Part shown: positions 56,501-64,000 of the stretch, one piece after another | Layout of the letters: every line of letters starts with the position of its first letter | Numbering within the stretch: the first letter of the stretch is position 1 | Virus record (IMG/VR): IMGVR_UViG_3300020204_004241 | Span: 1-64,000 of that record | Length of the DNA stretch: 64,000 nucleotides | Origin: a virus | Direction: 5' to 3' (one strand) | Notes under the pieces: model-generated | Told to the model about the DNA's origin: nothing | What the model saw: the letters and a program-made list of their open reading frames with translations, nothing else | The model's database searches: none | Made by a program: the position numbers and the translations under genes

Positions 56501-57738
56501 CCTCAATGCGCACAGCCGAAGAAATTATTGGTTCAGTTCGCGATATTCAGATCGAAGCGCTCGATCCCCTGCGCAAGCAACTTGAAAGGGGAGACCTGTC
56601 TGACCAGTTGAGCCAAATTGAAATTGCCTTCAGGGACCTGGGAAGTACTGCAACTGCCAATGACGTAAATCAACTGCTTCTTGACTATGTAGATGTTCTT
56701 AATGTGATGAACCCCGATTCCCCATTGACAAATCTGCTTCATGCGCGAGACCTGATCAACAGAGGGATTGCCCCGGGCGGCTTTCTGGAAGGTCAGGCCG
56801 ACATTATTAGAGCGTCTGGTGTCCAGCGAACCCAAGATACGGCTATTGAAACCACCCGCACCAATGCTATTCCGAGTATCGCCAGAGACATTGTTGCTGG
56901 ACTGGCATCACAACAGAACATTGCCGCTGATTTCGGCCAGGTTTCCGCGATGCTTTCTGGCTTGTCACCAGAGCAACTTCAATCCGTAATGAATCAACTT
57001 GCCAACGGAACACTCCTAAATACATTTGGACACACTGGCGCGCGGGGGCATGGCACTGGAGTACTAGGTGGGCTTGGTTCTTTTTCGTATATGCACCTTA
57101 ATACGCAGACTAGTCCCTTCTTTGACATGCTCAGTGATGACCAGAAGACCATGTATCTCGGAATTCAGGACGCGGTCAAGGCTGGGTTCGGGGCAAACCC
57201 AGACTGGTACGCGGATGCGCCTGTCTGGTACAACCAAAATCCATCATGGTTCGATCCCTCTGATGGAACCGTTCCCGATACCAGGACGCCCCGCGGCGAC
57301 ACAACCACCCAGCGTCTTGGGCGAACCTTGAGCCGCCACAACTACTTCAACTCAATGCTTTCTGGCAAGCGTTCGATTACATCGGCCTTCCGCACAACGA
57401 ATCTTGGCTCAATTAACTCTGACCACATCACGGGCCGCGCATACGACCTAGTCGGTCAGAATCTTGGCCAGTACGCGAGTCTTGTAAATAACTCCGGTGG
57501 ATTCGCGGAGTTCCACGGTCGCGGCGGTGGCCGTCACCTTCATGTCGTTCCTGGCGAAACACCCATGGGTGACATGTCGATGCCGGCGATTAGGCCAATG
57601 TCGACACCATCGGCGTCGAGTAATGTCTACAACTATTCGGTCAATGTCAATGGCGCGAATGCAGACGCCAATGAAATCGCCTCCAAGGTAATGGATCGAA
57701 TCCAGCGCCTCGATCAGAACCGCCGCGAAAGGAGATAG
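53521..57738 (+). CDS. Tape measure protein with C-terminal M15-peptidase-like domain
   Basis: I use ATG 53521; a TTG six bases earlier is in frame. The 1405-residue protein has an N-terminal coiled coil (VQNITRLQKQLASMNRMNDR), several hydrophobic segments (near 80-130, 475-520 and 735-830, the last Gly/Ala-rich), and a helical middle. Residues about 1270-1345 look like a D-Ala-D-Ala-carboxypeptidase/VanY (M15) domain: SAFRTTNLGSINSDHITGRA, YDLVG, AEFHGRGGGRHLHVVPG, with SDHxxGxAxD and HxH as zinc ligands. It sets tail length and probably cuts peptidoglycan during DNA entry. The extreme C-terminus ends in a charged helix. Confidence 0.92.
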   Translation: MADERVVVKIDVDISGVQNITRLQKQLASMNRMNDRFMKRQSLINERFSAIKNRTDLVSRTFVRMRSIVGTMIGIFAKFNAILTVVATAALPLLNATFATGRLLAKAYHGALQLVAAGVAAVGAAAAVALAGFREYSAAMQSFNYTTNNNFLGATQNASASLRGLQRDAELAVFGLTGLNDAFVQVNQSSRFTGQSQNMLRQLADFAAAGGDPAKNIAAAGAFIGLLQKEGKLTQNVLAAGQKIGPQFAKALDEAKKRGMSSVADFQKLLSSGELAAFGGVTGQAGRVRQTLFGQLKGYMSQFFTMGADIGDSLLGPTKSALDQVAQSLMGVLRRVGPSIASFGRGPFLEGFVGMFLKLEEILIKLFREYLPRSEGMVGRFVSFWKELVYVFEDIVDRLRPYTEIGRAIMDIFGPAFTQIFERFGAKYQDIGVLIEDNREQFDRFGSNLERFVNLFFDFAKVLEESFVKALPVINALAEAFMTIAEMVLAIVGGIGQMGSMGGMAALGLMFGGKAMLGSKRGPGGRRTRGRAGRGMMRGARTMGGAINSALGPFGVLGGGFMPGMNSYGSGIGLANTTAFAGRGAYNAGIFTRNLASRASVGARNFVQDRIAARELRRLGFSPMEAREMNGGLLPGGGTATYTPKQYKKMFPFNRFGTSAISGPQAPPSHLMNFQQYSDAITKGTTRQSYRAYRAGTIGKAGMGIGASLKGALRSSARQGRFTRGYAPTGLGAGLASMMGSAALMNNFQFADTGLGSAGNTIGSMGSMVAMFNPMAGLGLTLAGGALGAKTPGGGALAGAGAGAAFGSMVGGPVGAAVGAVIGAAIGGVTGAINRFKGEEKKLKQDAQKVGLEVMGAVARSFIGTGDFSQVSDIAGKLGKRADYIRGLGLEGMDRDARKAEVARLRAEGKITREEADTLNAGVTKYVDGLDLQQEKILEVTEIIERGFNDKMDVLKSMTGKSTEELLALANTMGVDLYEATESVHSAVVALGLASMRTAEEIIGSVRDIQIEALDPLRKQLERGDLSDQLSQIEIAFRDLGSTATANDVNQLLLDYVDVLNVMNPDSPLTNLLHARDLINRGIAPGGFLEGQADIIRASGVQRTQDTAIETTRTNAIPSIARDIVAGLASQQNIAADFGQVSAMLSGLSPEQLQSVMNQLANGTLLNTFGHTGARGHGTGVLGGLGSFSYMHLNTQTSPFFDMLSDDQKTMYLGIQDAVKAGFGANPDWYADAPVWYNQNPSWFDPSDGTVPDTRTPRGDTTTQRLGRTLSRHNYFNSMLSGKRSITSAFRTTNLGSINSDHITGRAYDLVGQNLGQYASLVNNSGGFAEFHGRGGGRHLHVVPGETPMGDMSMPAIRPMSTPSASSNVYNYSVNVNGANADANEIASKVMDRIQRLDQNRRERR

Positions 57739-57740
57739 TC

Positions 57741-58490
57741 ATGTCAACTTCAGACCTTCGGTCACTGCGGTTCACCATTAAAAACACCAGCGATAGGCGA
57801 GCCCTTTCTGTGGGTCAAATCTCTGGCGCTGTGGCAGTTCAGTCCCAGAACATCACCGCGAAAATGGTTCTGAATCTTTCAACTATTCAGGACCAGCCGT
57901 ACGAGTTCTTTTTCCCCTATGCGCCGATTGATGTTCAATACTCCAACATGGCCGCTGAATGGACGGAAATCAACCGCCCTGGGCGCACCCCATTAATTGA
58001 CTACTCACAAAGCAAGTTGCTCGACGTTTCATTCAACTTTTTGGTTGCTCGGCCTGGGGACGGAATCACATACAGCGTCGACGATGACTTAGTAACACTG
58101 AGATACATGGCATCCTCGAAGCGAACCGTCAGTGTTTTTGGCATGGATGGAATGCTGACCAATCCATTCCAGATTCCCGGCCAGCCAAGCAGGACATCTA
58201 GCGGTTTCTTTTTCCACATTACAGACTTCACGGTTCGCTCAGTCCGACGAAATAAGGACAATCAAATTACAGCGGCGGAGTGCTCGATCACTTTGCGTGA
58301 AGTGAATAACCCGGATATTGGGGTCGTGCGCTTTCCTGCAATCACGTATCCGCGGCAGGTGCCGCCAGTTAAAAAGAAAAGTCCGCCCCCCGATACCCAC
58401 AAGGAATTGACCACAAATCAAAGAATTGCTTTAGACCAAGCCGTCGAACAAGGCATAACTGTGCTTATTCCCATACCTGCATCTGGATGA
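57741..58490 (+). CDS. Tail tube-baseplate adaptor (XkdP/LysM-position protein)
   Basis: A 249-residue protein with AGGAGATAG before the start. The N-terminal 190 residues are beta-rich (ITAKMVLNLSTIQDQPYEFF, NMAAEWTEINRPGRTPLIDY, KLLDVSFNFLVARPGDGI, GFFFHITDFTVRSVRRNKDN) and resemble the part of T4 gp53/PBSX XkdP that links tube and hub. A C-terminal Pro/Lys linker and short tail replace a clear LysM domain. Its order after the tape measure is that of PBSX. Confidence 0.7.
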   Translation: MSTSDLRSLRFTIKNTSDRRALSVGQISGAVAVQSQNITAKMVLNLSTIQDQPYEFFFPYAPIDVQYSNMAAEWTEINRPGRTPLIDYSQSKLLDVSFNFLVARPGDGITYSVDDDLVTLRYMASSKRTVSVFGMDGMLTNPFQIPGQPSRTSSGFFFHITDFTVRSVRRNKDNQITAAECSITLREVNNPDIGVVRFPAITYPRQVPPVKKKSPPPDTHKELTTNQRIALDQAVEQGITVLIPIPASG

Positions 58491-58496
58491 CCCGTG

Positions 58497-59414
58497 ATGA
58501 TCGATTCATCATTAATTACCATCAATGACCTGACCACAAAACAGGTCGGCCAAATTGCCGAATACATCACAGACTTTTCTGTGAGTTACCGCATCGACGG
58601 CGCAAGCGAAATCTCATTTAGTGTTATCGATCCAGATTTCTCCATGATGAAGGGCAACTACTTTCAAATTCGTCGCAATCTGGTATACCGCAACATGCCA
58701 TTTGAAATTGCGGCAGTCGAGGTGGGTCGTGGCCCGGGGTCGTCGCCCCAGATTAATATTCAGGCTCGATCCACATTCATCCAGTTGATGAAACGCGACA
58801 AGCAGCCCAGGGCCATCGGTGGCGCCTCGGCCTATGACTTTGCCCGGCTCACGGCCAATCGCTTCTTCCTGAAGTTCTACGGACAGTCAAATCCCACCGT
58901 TCAGTCCTCCTTCCAGGTCTCTAGCGGCAACAACGACGAATCCGTCTGGGACGTACTGGGTAGGGCGGCTGCATCACTTCAGTATGCGCTGTTCGAAAGC
59001 GACGGTTCGCTATTTTTTGCGTCTCAGGCGTTTTTGCTTGGCAAGATCGGCATCGACACTGATCCGTCAAATATCTTTACAGCCGAGGGATCGATCACTG
59101 CATTCGGCATCAACAACCTTCAATACATTCCAATCACCTATCCGACCCCGTCCACTGACTCTCGATTTGTTTGTCTTGACATGCCACGTATTCGTCGATC
59201 AGAGAATGACCCTCTTGAGGGGTCGGGCAGTGTTGTCCTTGACAGAACAAATGCGGTCAATATCCGGCCGGGAATGACGATTGGACTTAAGGGCTTGCCA
59301 AATTTTGATGGGCTGTATTTGGTTACTGCCGTCGAGTTCATGGAAGGCGTACCAGACCCGGTTAATGTCACCTTCCAAACTGCAGTGGTCCCTGACCCCA
59401 AGAAGGTGAACTGA
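58497..59414 (+). CDS. Baseplate hub protein (gpD/gp27/XkdQ-like)
   Basis: A 305-residue protein; GTG 58494 one codon earlier is also possible. Two beta-barrel-like parts are suggested by FSVSYRIDGASEISFSVIDP, YFQIRRNLVYRNMPFEIAAV, INIQARSTFIQLMKRDKQP and the end VNIRPGMTIGLKGLPNFDGL followed by YLVTAVEF. AYDFARLTANRFFLKFYG and VWDVLGRAAASLQYALFESD are typical of hub proteins (the domain that resembles a protease-like helical insert). It forms the trimeric platform between the tube and the spike. Confidence 0.78.
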   Translation: MIDSSLITINDLTTKQVGQIAEYITDFSVSYRIDGASEISFSVIDPDFSMMKGNYFQIRRNLVYRNMPFEIAAVEVGRGPGSSPQINIQARSTFIQLMKRDKQPRAIGGASAYDFARLTANRFFLKFYGQSNPTVQSSFQVSSGNNDESVWDVLGRAAASLQYALFESDGSLFFASQAFLLGKIGIDTDPSNIFTAEGSITAFGINNLQYIPITYPTPSTDSRFVCLDMPRIRRSENDPLEGSGSVVLDRTNAVNIRPGMTIGLKGLPNFDGLYLVTAVEFMEGVPDPVNVTFQTAVVPDPKKVN

Positions 59415-60058
59415 TGAACCTGATTTCCTATAGCAAGGCCTCATCAGTCCCCGTCCAGGGCGGCGGCGTTTACATCGGCATTGTCGTTCGGGTAGACGGG
59501 AATGCCTGCTACGTGCAGTTGCCGCGGCTCAGCGGTGAAGCGGCCTATGGCCCATGCCCGACCTTTTTCGGGGCAAATGGGCTGGCTGCCGGCGACACCG
59601 TGTTCTGCGCCTTTATTGGCCACTTATCGGACCAATTGGTGGTTCTGTCAAGCACGACGAACAAAATGCCTCGCGGCCTCATGACTGAGGTGGAGGCATC
59701 TACTACCGACACATCTGTCACCGCTGAAGAGGTGGCGCTGACGGCCACATGGACAGCCGAAGCCAGCCGAATTTATCGAATCGTCTACATCGAACCCGCG
59801 TTGTCTGGCACGTCGGCGGCAACCGCTACATTACGGCTTCGGCAGACCAACCTCGCCGGCACCATTCTGAACTCGTCGACCACCGCCATTGCGTCGACGC
59901 TACCATCATCCCTTGGGCGAGTTGAGTCGATCGCCCAGATAAGCGCAGGATCGCAAACGGTCGTTGCCACTCTCCAGTTTTCAGCCGGTACTGGCACCGC
60001 AACTCGATCCGGAACCGGGCTCGCCATGCTTTACGTCGAGGATATCGGGGCAGCATGA
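59414..60058 (+). CDS. Baseplate spike-like protein with OB fold
   Basis: A 214-residue protein starting on the last base of the hub stop. Residues about 15-80 form an OB-fold pattern (GGGVYIGIVVRVDGNACYVQ, LPRLSG, AAGDTVFCAFIGHLSDQLVVL) like the N-terminus of gpV/gp5 spikes. The rest is a Thr/Ala/Ser-rich beta domain (EVALTATWTAEASRIYRIVY) rather than a long beta-helix, so the needle is short or in another gene. Confidence 0.7.
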   Translation: MNLISYSKASSVPVQGGGVYIGIVVRVDGNACYVQLPRLSGEAAYGPCPTFFGANGLAAGDTVFCAFIGHLSDQLVVLSSTTNKMPRGLMTEVEASTTDTSVTAEEVALTATWTAEASRIYRIVYIEPALSGTSAATATLRLRQTNLAGTILNSSTTAIASTLPSSLGRVESIAQISAGSQTVVATLQFSAGTGTATRSGTGLAMLYVEDIGAA

Positions 60059-60130
60059 GAAACGATAAATTCTATATTCTCTCTGTGGGCGCAAGTATTG
60101 ATTTACAATGGTACGAATAAAGGAATTGAC

Positions 60131-60427
60131 ATGGATGCCCTAAAACTGCCGCTAAAATTTGTTGAGGGTTCTGCTGATGTTTGGGCAGATCAGTCTGACC
60201 AATATTATGCACATCTATTATTTTGCTTTGCCTCAACTCGTCGCGGCGAATTGGTGCTGATGCCCCAGGTGGGCGTTGGCGATATTCCCTTCGACGTCAA
60301 GTCGATTGAAAGCCTTTCATACAACGTCGCTCAGTTCATCCCCGAAATTGATATTGCCGATATTGAGGCTTATGCGAGCGATAGCGGGCAGACAGAAATC
60401 AAACTGAGTTTTCTAAAGAGAGATTGA
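60131..60427 (+). CDS. Baseplate wedge protein (gp25/gpW-like)
   Basis: I take ATG 60131, with AAAGGA at good spacing; the open frame begins 33 bases earlier. The 98-residue protein has LLFCFASTRRGELVLMPQVG, VGDIPFD, YNVAQFIPEIDIADIEAYAS and EIKLSFLKRD, matching the gp25 family (core of the wedge, lysozyme-like in fold only). It belongs between spike and gpJ-like genes, as here. Confidence 0.8.
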   Translation: MDALKLPLKFVEGSADVWADQSDQYYAHLLFCFASTRRGELVLMPQVGVGDIPFDVKSIESLSYNVAQFIPEIDIADIEAYASDSGQTEIKLSFLKRD

Positions 60428-60428
60428 C

Positions 60429-61877
60429 ATGGCCTCACCAGACTTCCGAGAGTACGTAGACCTAACCATCTACGACAAGCAGCCCGGCGACCTGTACACA
60501 GAGGCCGTCGACTATGCATCCACGGCGCTCCCTGAGTTTTCTCCTCGTACCGGAACAGTGGAAGATGCCCTCCTGCAGGCAACGTCCTATGTTGGTGGGC
60601 AACTCATTGCAGCCATCAACCGACTCCCCGATGGCCTGATGGACGGGATCATGGGCCTTTTTGGCCTAGTTCGCAAAGAGGCTTCGTTCGCCACCGGCAC
60701 AGTAATTTTCACTGCTGTCGACAATGCCGGCGCAAATATCCCATCCGGAACTCAGGTTGGCCACATCGAGACCACAACATCTGGAACGATTCTTCATGTG
60801 TTCGAAACGATTGAACCAGGAACCATCACTGCTGGCAGCACCATCTCAAGCCAAATTGATATTCGAGCAGTAAGCACCGGCACCGTGCCATCCCTGGTTG
60901 TTGATGATCCCCTTATTATCTTAACACAGACAAATCGCCTACTGTCCGCGAAGATTGGGGCTGACGTTACTCAGGGACTTTCCGCCGAGAGCGATGCGGA
61001 ATACTTCACCCGTGGAGCCACATTCCTTTCTGGACTAACTCAGGGCCTCGTAACCGCTACGCAGATCAAGAACAGAGTCCTGTCGTTGCTTGCTGGAACA
61101 AGCACCCCGGACACAGACTTCACCGCGGTGACCACCTCGACTGGCTGGCGGTGCAATGTGTATGACTTGACTGATCTCAGCACCATTGAGCCGACCGGCA
61201 ACTTTGTCCGGTCCAGCGGAACTGTAACTGTAACCGTGCCAAGTGGTCATGGTATTGGCGTCAATGACGAGATTCAGGTATTCACTCCCGGCGCGGGCTC
61301 GGCATTTGATGGCTATTTCAGTGTAACTGCATCGAACGCCACCAACATTTCTTGGGCTTCGGCCGGGACCAATGCTTCTGCTACGGCCGAGAACTCGTTC
61401 ATTTACCATCTTGACGGGATGGACACAGCCGCCGCCGATGCTCAAGGAAATGCTACCATTGTCATTTGTGACGAACATGGCGACTCGCTCACTACGGCTG
61501 ACAGCACCGTAATCGTTAATGATGTATCAGACAGGACAATCGCCGGCCTGACAATTAACTACATGCCAGCCATGGTTGTGAACATCTCATGCTCCATCGA
61601 CATTGTGGTGAAAGCCGGCTATTCAAGTTTTGAAGTTCTCGACGCCGTTGAGGAATACATTGATAGTGTTGTGTCTCCGGCGAACTGGGATTGGGCTAGC
61701 GAGGTTAAGGCAAACCTGATTATTGCCCGCGTAGCCCAGGTGGAGGGCGTCGACTACGTCGATTCGGTCACGTTTGATTCACCAACATCCGCTATTGCTA
61801 GCCTTTCTGGTGGCGACATTGTTTTCCCCTACAAGGGCACCCTGCCGCTCCTAACAGCCACCGTTGGTGAGGCCTAA
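60429..61877 (+). CDS. Baseplate J-like wedge protein with inserted beta module
   Basis: A 482-residue protein. LYTEAVDYASTALPEFSPRT, EDALLQATSYVGGQLIAAIN, RLPDGLMDGIMGLFGLVRKE and GTVIFTAVDNAGANIPSGTQ are the gpJ/gp6 N-terminal and core pattern, and VKAGYSSFEVLDAVEEYIDS with ARVAQVEGVDYVDSVTFDSP the C-terminal one. Between about 255 and 325 is an inserted beta module (SGTVTVTVPSGHGIGVNDEI, FDGYFSVTASNATNISWASA) that also occurs twice in the next protein. gpJ-like proteins form the ring of the baseplate. Confidence 0.85.
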   Translation: MASPDFREYVDLTIYDKQPGDLYTEAVDYASTALPEFSPRTGTVEDALLQATSYVGGQLIAAINRLPDGLMDGIMGLFGLVRKEASFATGTVIFTAVDNAGANIPSGTQVGHIETTTSGTILHVFETIEPGTITAGSTISSQIDIRAVSTGTVPSLVVDDPLIILTQTNRLLSAKIGADVTQGLSAESDAEYFTRGATFLSGLTQGLVTATQIKNRVLSLLAGTSTPDTDFTAVTTSTGWRCNVYDLTDLSTIEPTGNFVRSSGTVTVTVPSGHGIGVNDEIQVFTPGAGSAFDGYFSVTASNATNISWASAGTNASATAENSFIYHLDGMDTAAADAQGNATIVICDEHGDSLTTADSTVIVNDVSDRTIAGLTINYMPAMVVNISCSIDIVVKAGYSSFEVLDAVEEYIDSVVSPANWDWASEVKANLIIARVAQVEGVDYVDSVTFDSPTSAIASLSGGDIVFPYKGTLPLLTATVGEA

Positions 61878-61880
61878 AGT

Positions 61881-63533
61881 ATGGCCGTCACCACCAATGT
61901 CCTGAGCGGTAGCAACGCAACCTTTATGGTTGGCGGCGTATCTGGTGGTCTTTCTGCCGGCGATTGGTCCGCCACCACTGGCACGATCACGCCATCAATG
62001 GCTTATGTTCGAAATTATGAATATGATTCGCTGTTCGTGCAGCCAAGCGCTAACTCATTTGAGTTTGAACTTGCTGATGTAGAAGTTCCTGGCGATAGTT
62101 TCGAGTACGAATTCCACGCATGGGTGTTGGTGCCTGGGACATCTCCAGTGGGCGGGGAGACAAGCATTCAGATTGATGTCGGAATTGAATCAGCAGTAAA
62201 TGTTGACATGACTCCAACTGCCATGTCGCGCCTTAACGGCGTTGTCACTGCGACAGTCGACACTTCCAATATCCGCGCGGATGAATACATCACAGTTACG
62301 GGTTGCTCAGCAAGTTTTAACGGCTCGTTTAGAATTACCCGTGTTTTCCAAAACACCATTTCTTGGGCCGACAGTGGCGCAGATGAAACAAGCGCAACGC
62401 TTGGCAGTATTTCTGTTTATGCGCCGGACAAAACAAATCGAGCCAGCATTACGGCTGACCCCAAAAACTGGACGCTGATTCGCTCAAACCGTCTTTTCTT
62501 GCGAAACGATGGTTTGTCTAAATCATTGACGATAACCATCTCAGGCACTGGGGCGAACTTCTCTTTTTACATGACTCGACCTACCCTGGTTGCTAGCAAT
62601 GCCTGGCTGAATAATCGCTTTGTACTTCGGACGATGAACGTGTTGCCCGAGTACATTCTTGACGCTGACGAAAAGGCTGTCGAGCCAGGGGAATTACCTG
62701 ACTACCCGTTTGCCCGGTACATGGATGTCGCCCTGTCGGGACACAACGACGTTCTTGCTGACTTCTTCCAGTTCGCGTACACAGATACCGAAGATGGCAA
62801 AGACCCTGCAGATGAAGAAACACTCAGTCAACTTGTCGATCCAACTGCAGTCAGGACTGGGTATTTCCCATGGCTGCTTTCAATTACCGGAAATGACTTT
62901 TCGAACCCAGGCCTAACATCGACCCCATGGGGTAATTTGCCATCTAGTTGGCTCTCCTTGATGACGACGATTGATGCTGCCTCAACTACGGCATCCCCAT
63001 CCGACCTTACTCGTGCTTCGGGAACAGTTACGGCAACGGTCACTTCGTCAACTGGATTCGCCACAAATGACTATGTCGTGGTGTCTGGGGCGACGCCATC
63101 TTCCTTCAACGGCACATTCAGGGTAACAGGAACTAGCGGCACAACGATTACCTGGAATCAGGCTGGCAGCAATGAGTCGACAACGGTTGACGGCCTGATA
63201 ACACTCGTCGATACTGAGTGGGGCGAAATCGTCGACTACGCGCCAGACCTCCTGGGGCTAATCGCCTATCTTCGGTGGATTGCTCAATACGGTGCATTCG
63301 GGAACTGGGCTGGCACCAAGCGCGGGCTCGACGATGCCATCCAGCAAAACCTCATTAATGACAAGGTATTTAGCCTTACCTATGCGTACGGCGGCGATCC
63401 ATGGGCTATTCGCATTAGTAGTGATACGGCAGACACCCAGGGGGGAGTTATTGGTAATTCTAACCAAGGGCTACTAGATGCTGTAGAATTGTCTCGGCCC
63501 TGTGGTTTTGTCCTTAGCCACATCTGCACATAG
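61881..63533 (+). CDS. Tail protein I-like baseplate protein with two beta modules
   Basis: A 550-residue protein starting three bases after the gpJ-like gene. The gpI-like part (about 245-400 and 440-545) has VLPEYILDADEKAVEPGELP, YPFARYMDVALSGHNDVLAD, FFQF, GYFPWLLSI, and YLRWIAQYGAFGNWAGTKRG, the last being the diagnostic AGTK region. Two copies of the short beta module found in the gpJ-like protein lie at about 110-170 and 375-435. It links wedge proteins to tail fibres. Usual gpI proteins are about 200 residues, so this one is much enlarged. Confidence 0.75.
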   Translation: MAVTTNVLSGSNATFMVGGVSGGLSAGDWSATTGTITPSMAYVRNYEYDSLFVQPSANSFEFELADVEVPGDSFEYEFHAWVLVPGTSPVGGETSIQIDVGIESAVNVDMTPTAMSRLNGVVTATVDTSNIRADEYITVTGCSASFNGSFRITRVFQNTISWADSGADETSATLGSISVYAPDKTNRASITADPKNWTLIRSNRLFLRNDGLSKSLTITISGTGANFSFYMTRPTLVASNAWLNNRFVLRTMNVLPEYILDADEKAVEPGELPDYPFARYMDVALSGHNDVLADFFQFAYTDTEDGKDPADEETLSQLVDPTAVRTGYFPWLLSITGNDFSNPGLTSTPWGNLPSSWLSLMTTIDAASTTASPSDLTRASGTVTATVTSSTGFATNDYVVVSGATPSSFNGTFRVTGTSGTTITWNQAGSNESTTVDGLITLVDTEWGEIVDYAPDLLGLIAYLRWIAQYGAFGNWAGTKRGLDDAIQQNLINDKVFSLTYAYGGDPWAIRISSDTADTQGGVIGNSNQGLLDAVELSRPCGFVLSHICT

Positions 63534-63545
63534 TAGGAACCAATA

Positions 63546-64000
63546 ATGGCTATTACAACCACAACTAGATTTGGTATCTACCGGTGGAGTTCGGATGCTG
63601 ATGCATTCACTCGAACCCAGATGGACACCAGCCATGAGTACATCGAGGAGTACGCAGGCAAAATGATCCGCGGCGCTGGTGCGCCATCAGCAGTTGGTGC
63701 TGAGTACAAAAACACCATTTACCTCAACACGACCAATAACAAACTGTATTACTACTCCGCAACGGACGGTTCTGGCTCGTGGCAAATCCTTGAGACGGCA
63801 GTTGTTCAGAACTCACTAGCCGACGCCAAGGGCGACATGATTGTCGCAAGCGCCAATGACACCTGGGCAAAACTCAGCGTTGGAACCCAGGGCACAATCC
63901 TTACAGTTGGCGCTTCGGCCACCGTTGGGTGGGCGACCCCCGCTATTCAAACTCCCGCTGGAACCATCAGCGCAACGATCGCTGCATCTGCACCATCAGG
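63546..64000 (+). CDS. Tail fibre protein, N-terminal part (cut by window edge)
   Basis: The frame opens with ATG 63546, 12 bases after the gpI-like stop, and stays open to the window end (at least 151 residues). It starts MAITTTTRFGIYRWSSDADA, then FTRTQMDTSHEYIEEYAGK. It later has NTIYLNTTNNKLYYYSATDG and LADAKGDMIVASANDTWAKL followed by SVGTQGTILTVGASATVGWA, a pattern very common in phage tail fibre shafts. It should carry receptor binding further downstream. Confidence 0.85.
   Translation, partial: MAITTTTRFGIYRWSSDADAFTRTQMDTSHEYIEEYAGKMIRGAGAPSAVGAEYKNTIYLNTTNNKLYYYSATDGSGSWQILETAVVQNSLADAKGDMIVASANDTWAKLSVGTQGTILTVGASATVGWATPAIQTPAGTISATIAASAPS

Noticed and set aside
1-64000. tRNA, rRNA and integrase/attachment sites
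   Set aside because: I saw no cloverleaf-like sequence with a TTC-loop motif, no rRNA-like stretch and no recombinase gene; a tRNAscan-SE run would settle the tRNA point.

Overview
The window is part of the genome of a tailed phage that infects an actinobacterium. The host group is inferred from a WhiB-family iron-sulfur regulator (1303-1614), a family known only from Actinobacteriota and their phages, from frequent GTG starts, and from moderately high GC. A tail sheath, a tail tube and a complete baseplate set show a contractile-tailed (myovirus-type) particle. I see no integrase, repressor, tRNA gene, DNA polymerase, replicative helicase or separate endolysin, so the window is not the whole genome and nothing in it points to lysogeny.

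Left region (about 0.4-19.7 kb): a GC-rich repetitive stretch (1-404), then an early/metabolic operon on the + strand. It encodes a PhyH-type dioxygenase, a small membrane protein, WhiB, RuvC, two small coiled-coil-like proteins, a ParB-like / PAPS-reductase-like / ParB-like cassette resembling IbrB-IbrA, ThyX, an unknown protein and a MazG-like pyrophosphohydrolase. Next come two related modules facing each other: a large HExxH protein plus small proteins on + (7047-10717) and a paralogous set on - (14146-10626). A histone-deacetylase-fold amidohydrolase, a small beta-type protein, an AT-hook protein behind a strong stem-loop, an r1t-like holin, a class II ribonucleotide reductase, a DUF6197-like protein and a methyltransferase follow.

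Middle region (19.7-43.4 kb, all - strand; transcription runs from 43.4 down to 19.7 kb): a small membrane protein, a portal-MuF fusion, an HK97-type prohead protease with a very long C-terminal extension, a zinc-ribbon/acidic protein, then proteins of 694, 2603 and 1566 residues with small partners, and finally the HK97-fold major capsid protein and a terminator. The three large proteins lie between protease and capsid, share a Cys-Pro/GQFT/Cys motif, and carry kinase-like, GNAT-like and unassigned domains. They are the best candidates for a poorly described system, probably capsid-packaged, ejected 'polyvalent' proteins.

Right region (43.4-64.0 kb, + strand): terminase large subunit, a recombination set (Rad52-like annealing protein, Cas4/RecB-like nuclease), a glycosyltransferase, HNH nuclease, Arg-rich peptide, head-tail connectors, sheath, tube, tail assembly chaperones joined by a -1 frameshift at AAACCCT, a tape measure protein with a C-terminal M15-peptidase-like domain, then baseplate genes in PBSX-like order (LysM/adaptor position, hub, OB-fold spike, gp25, gpJ, gpI) and the start of a tail fibre gene cut by the window edge.
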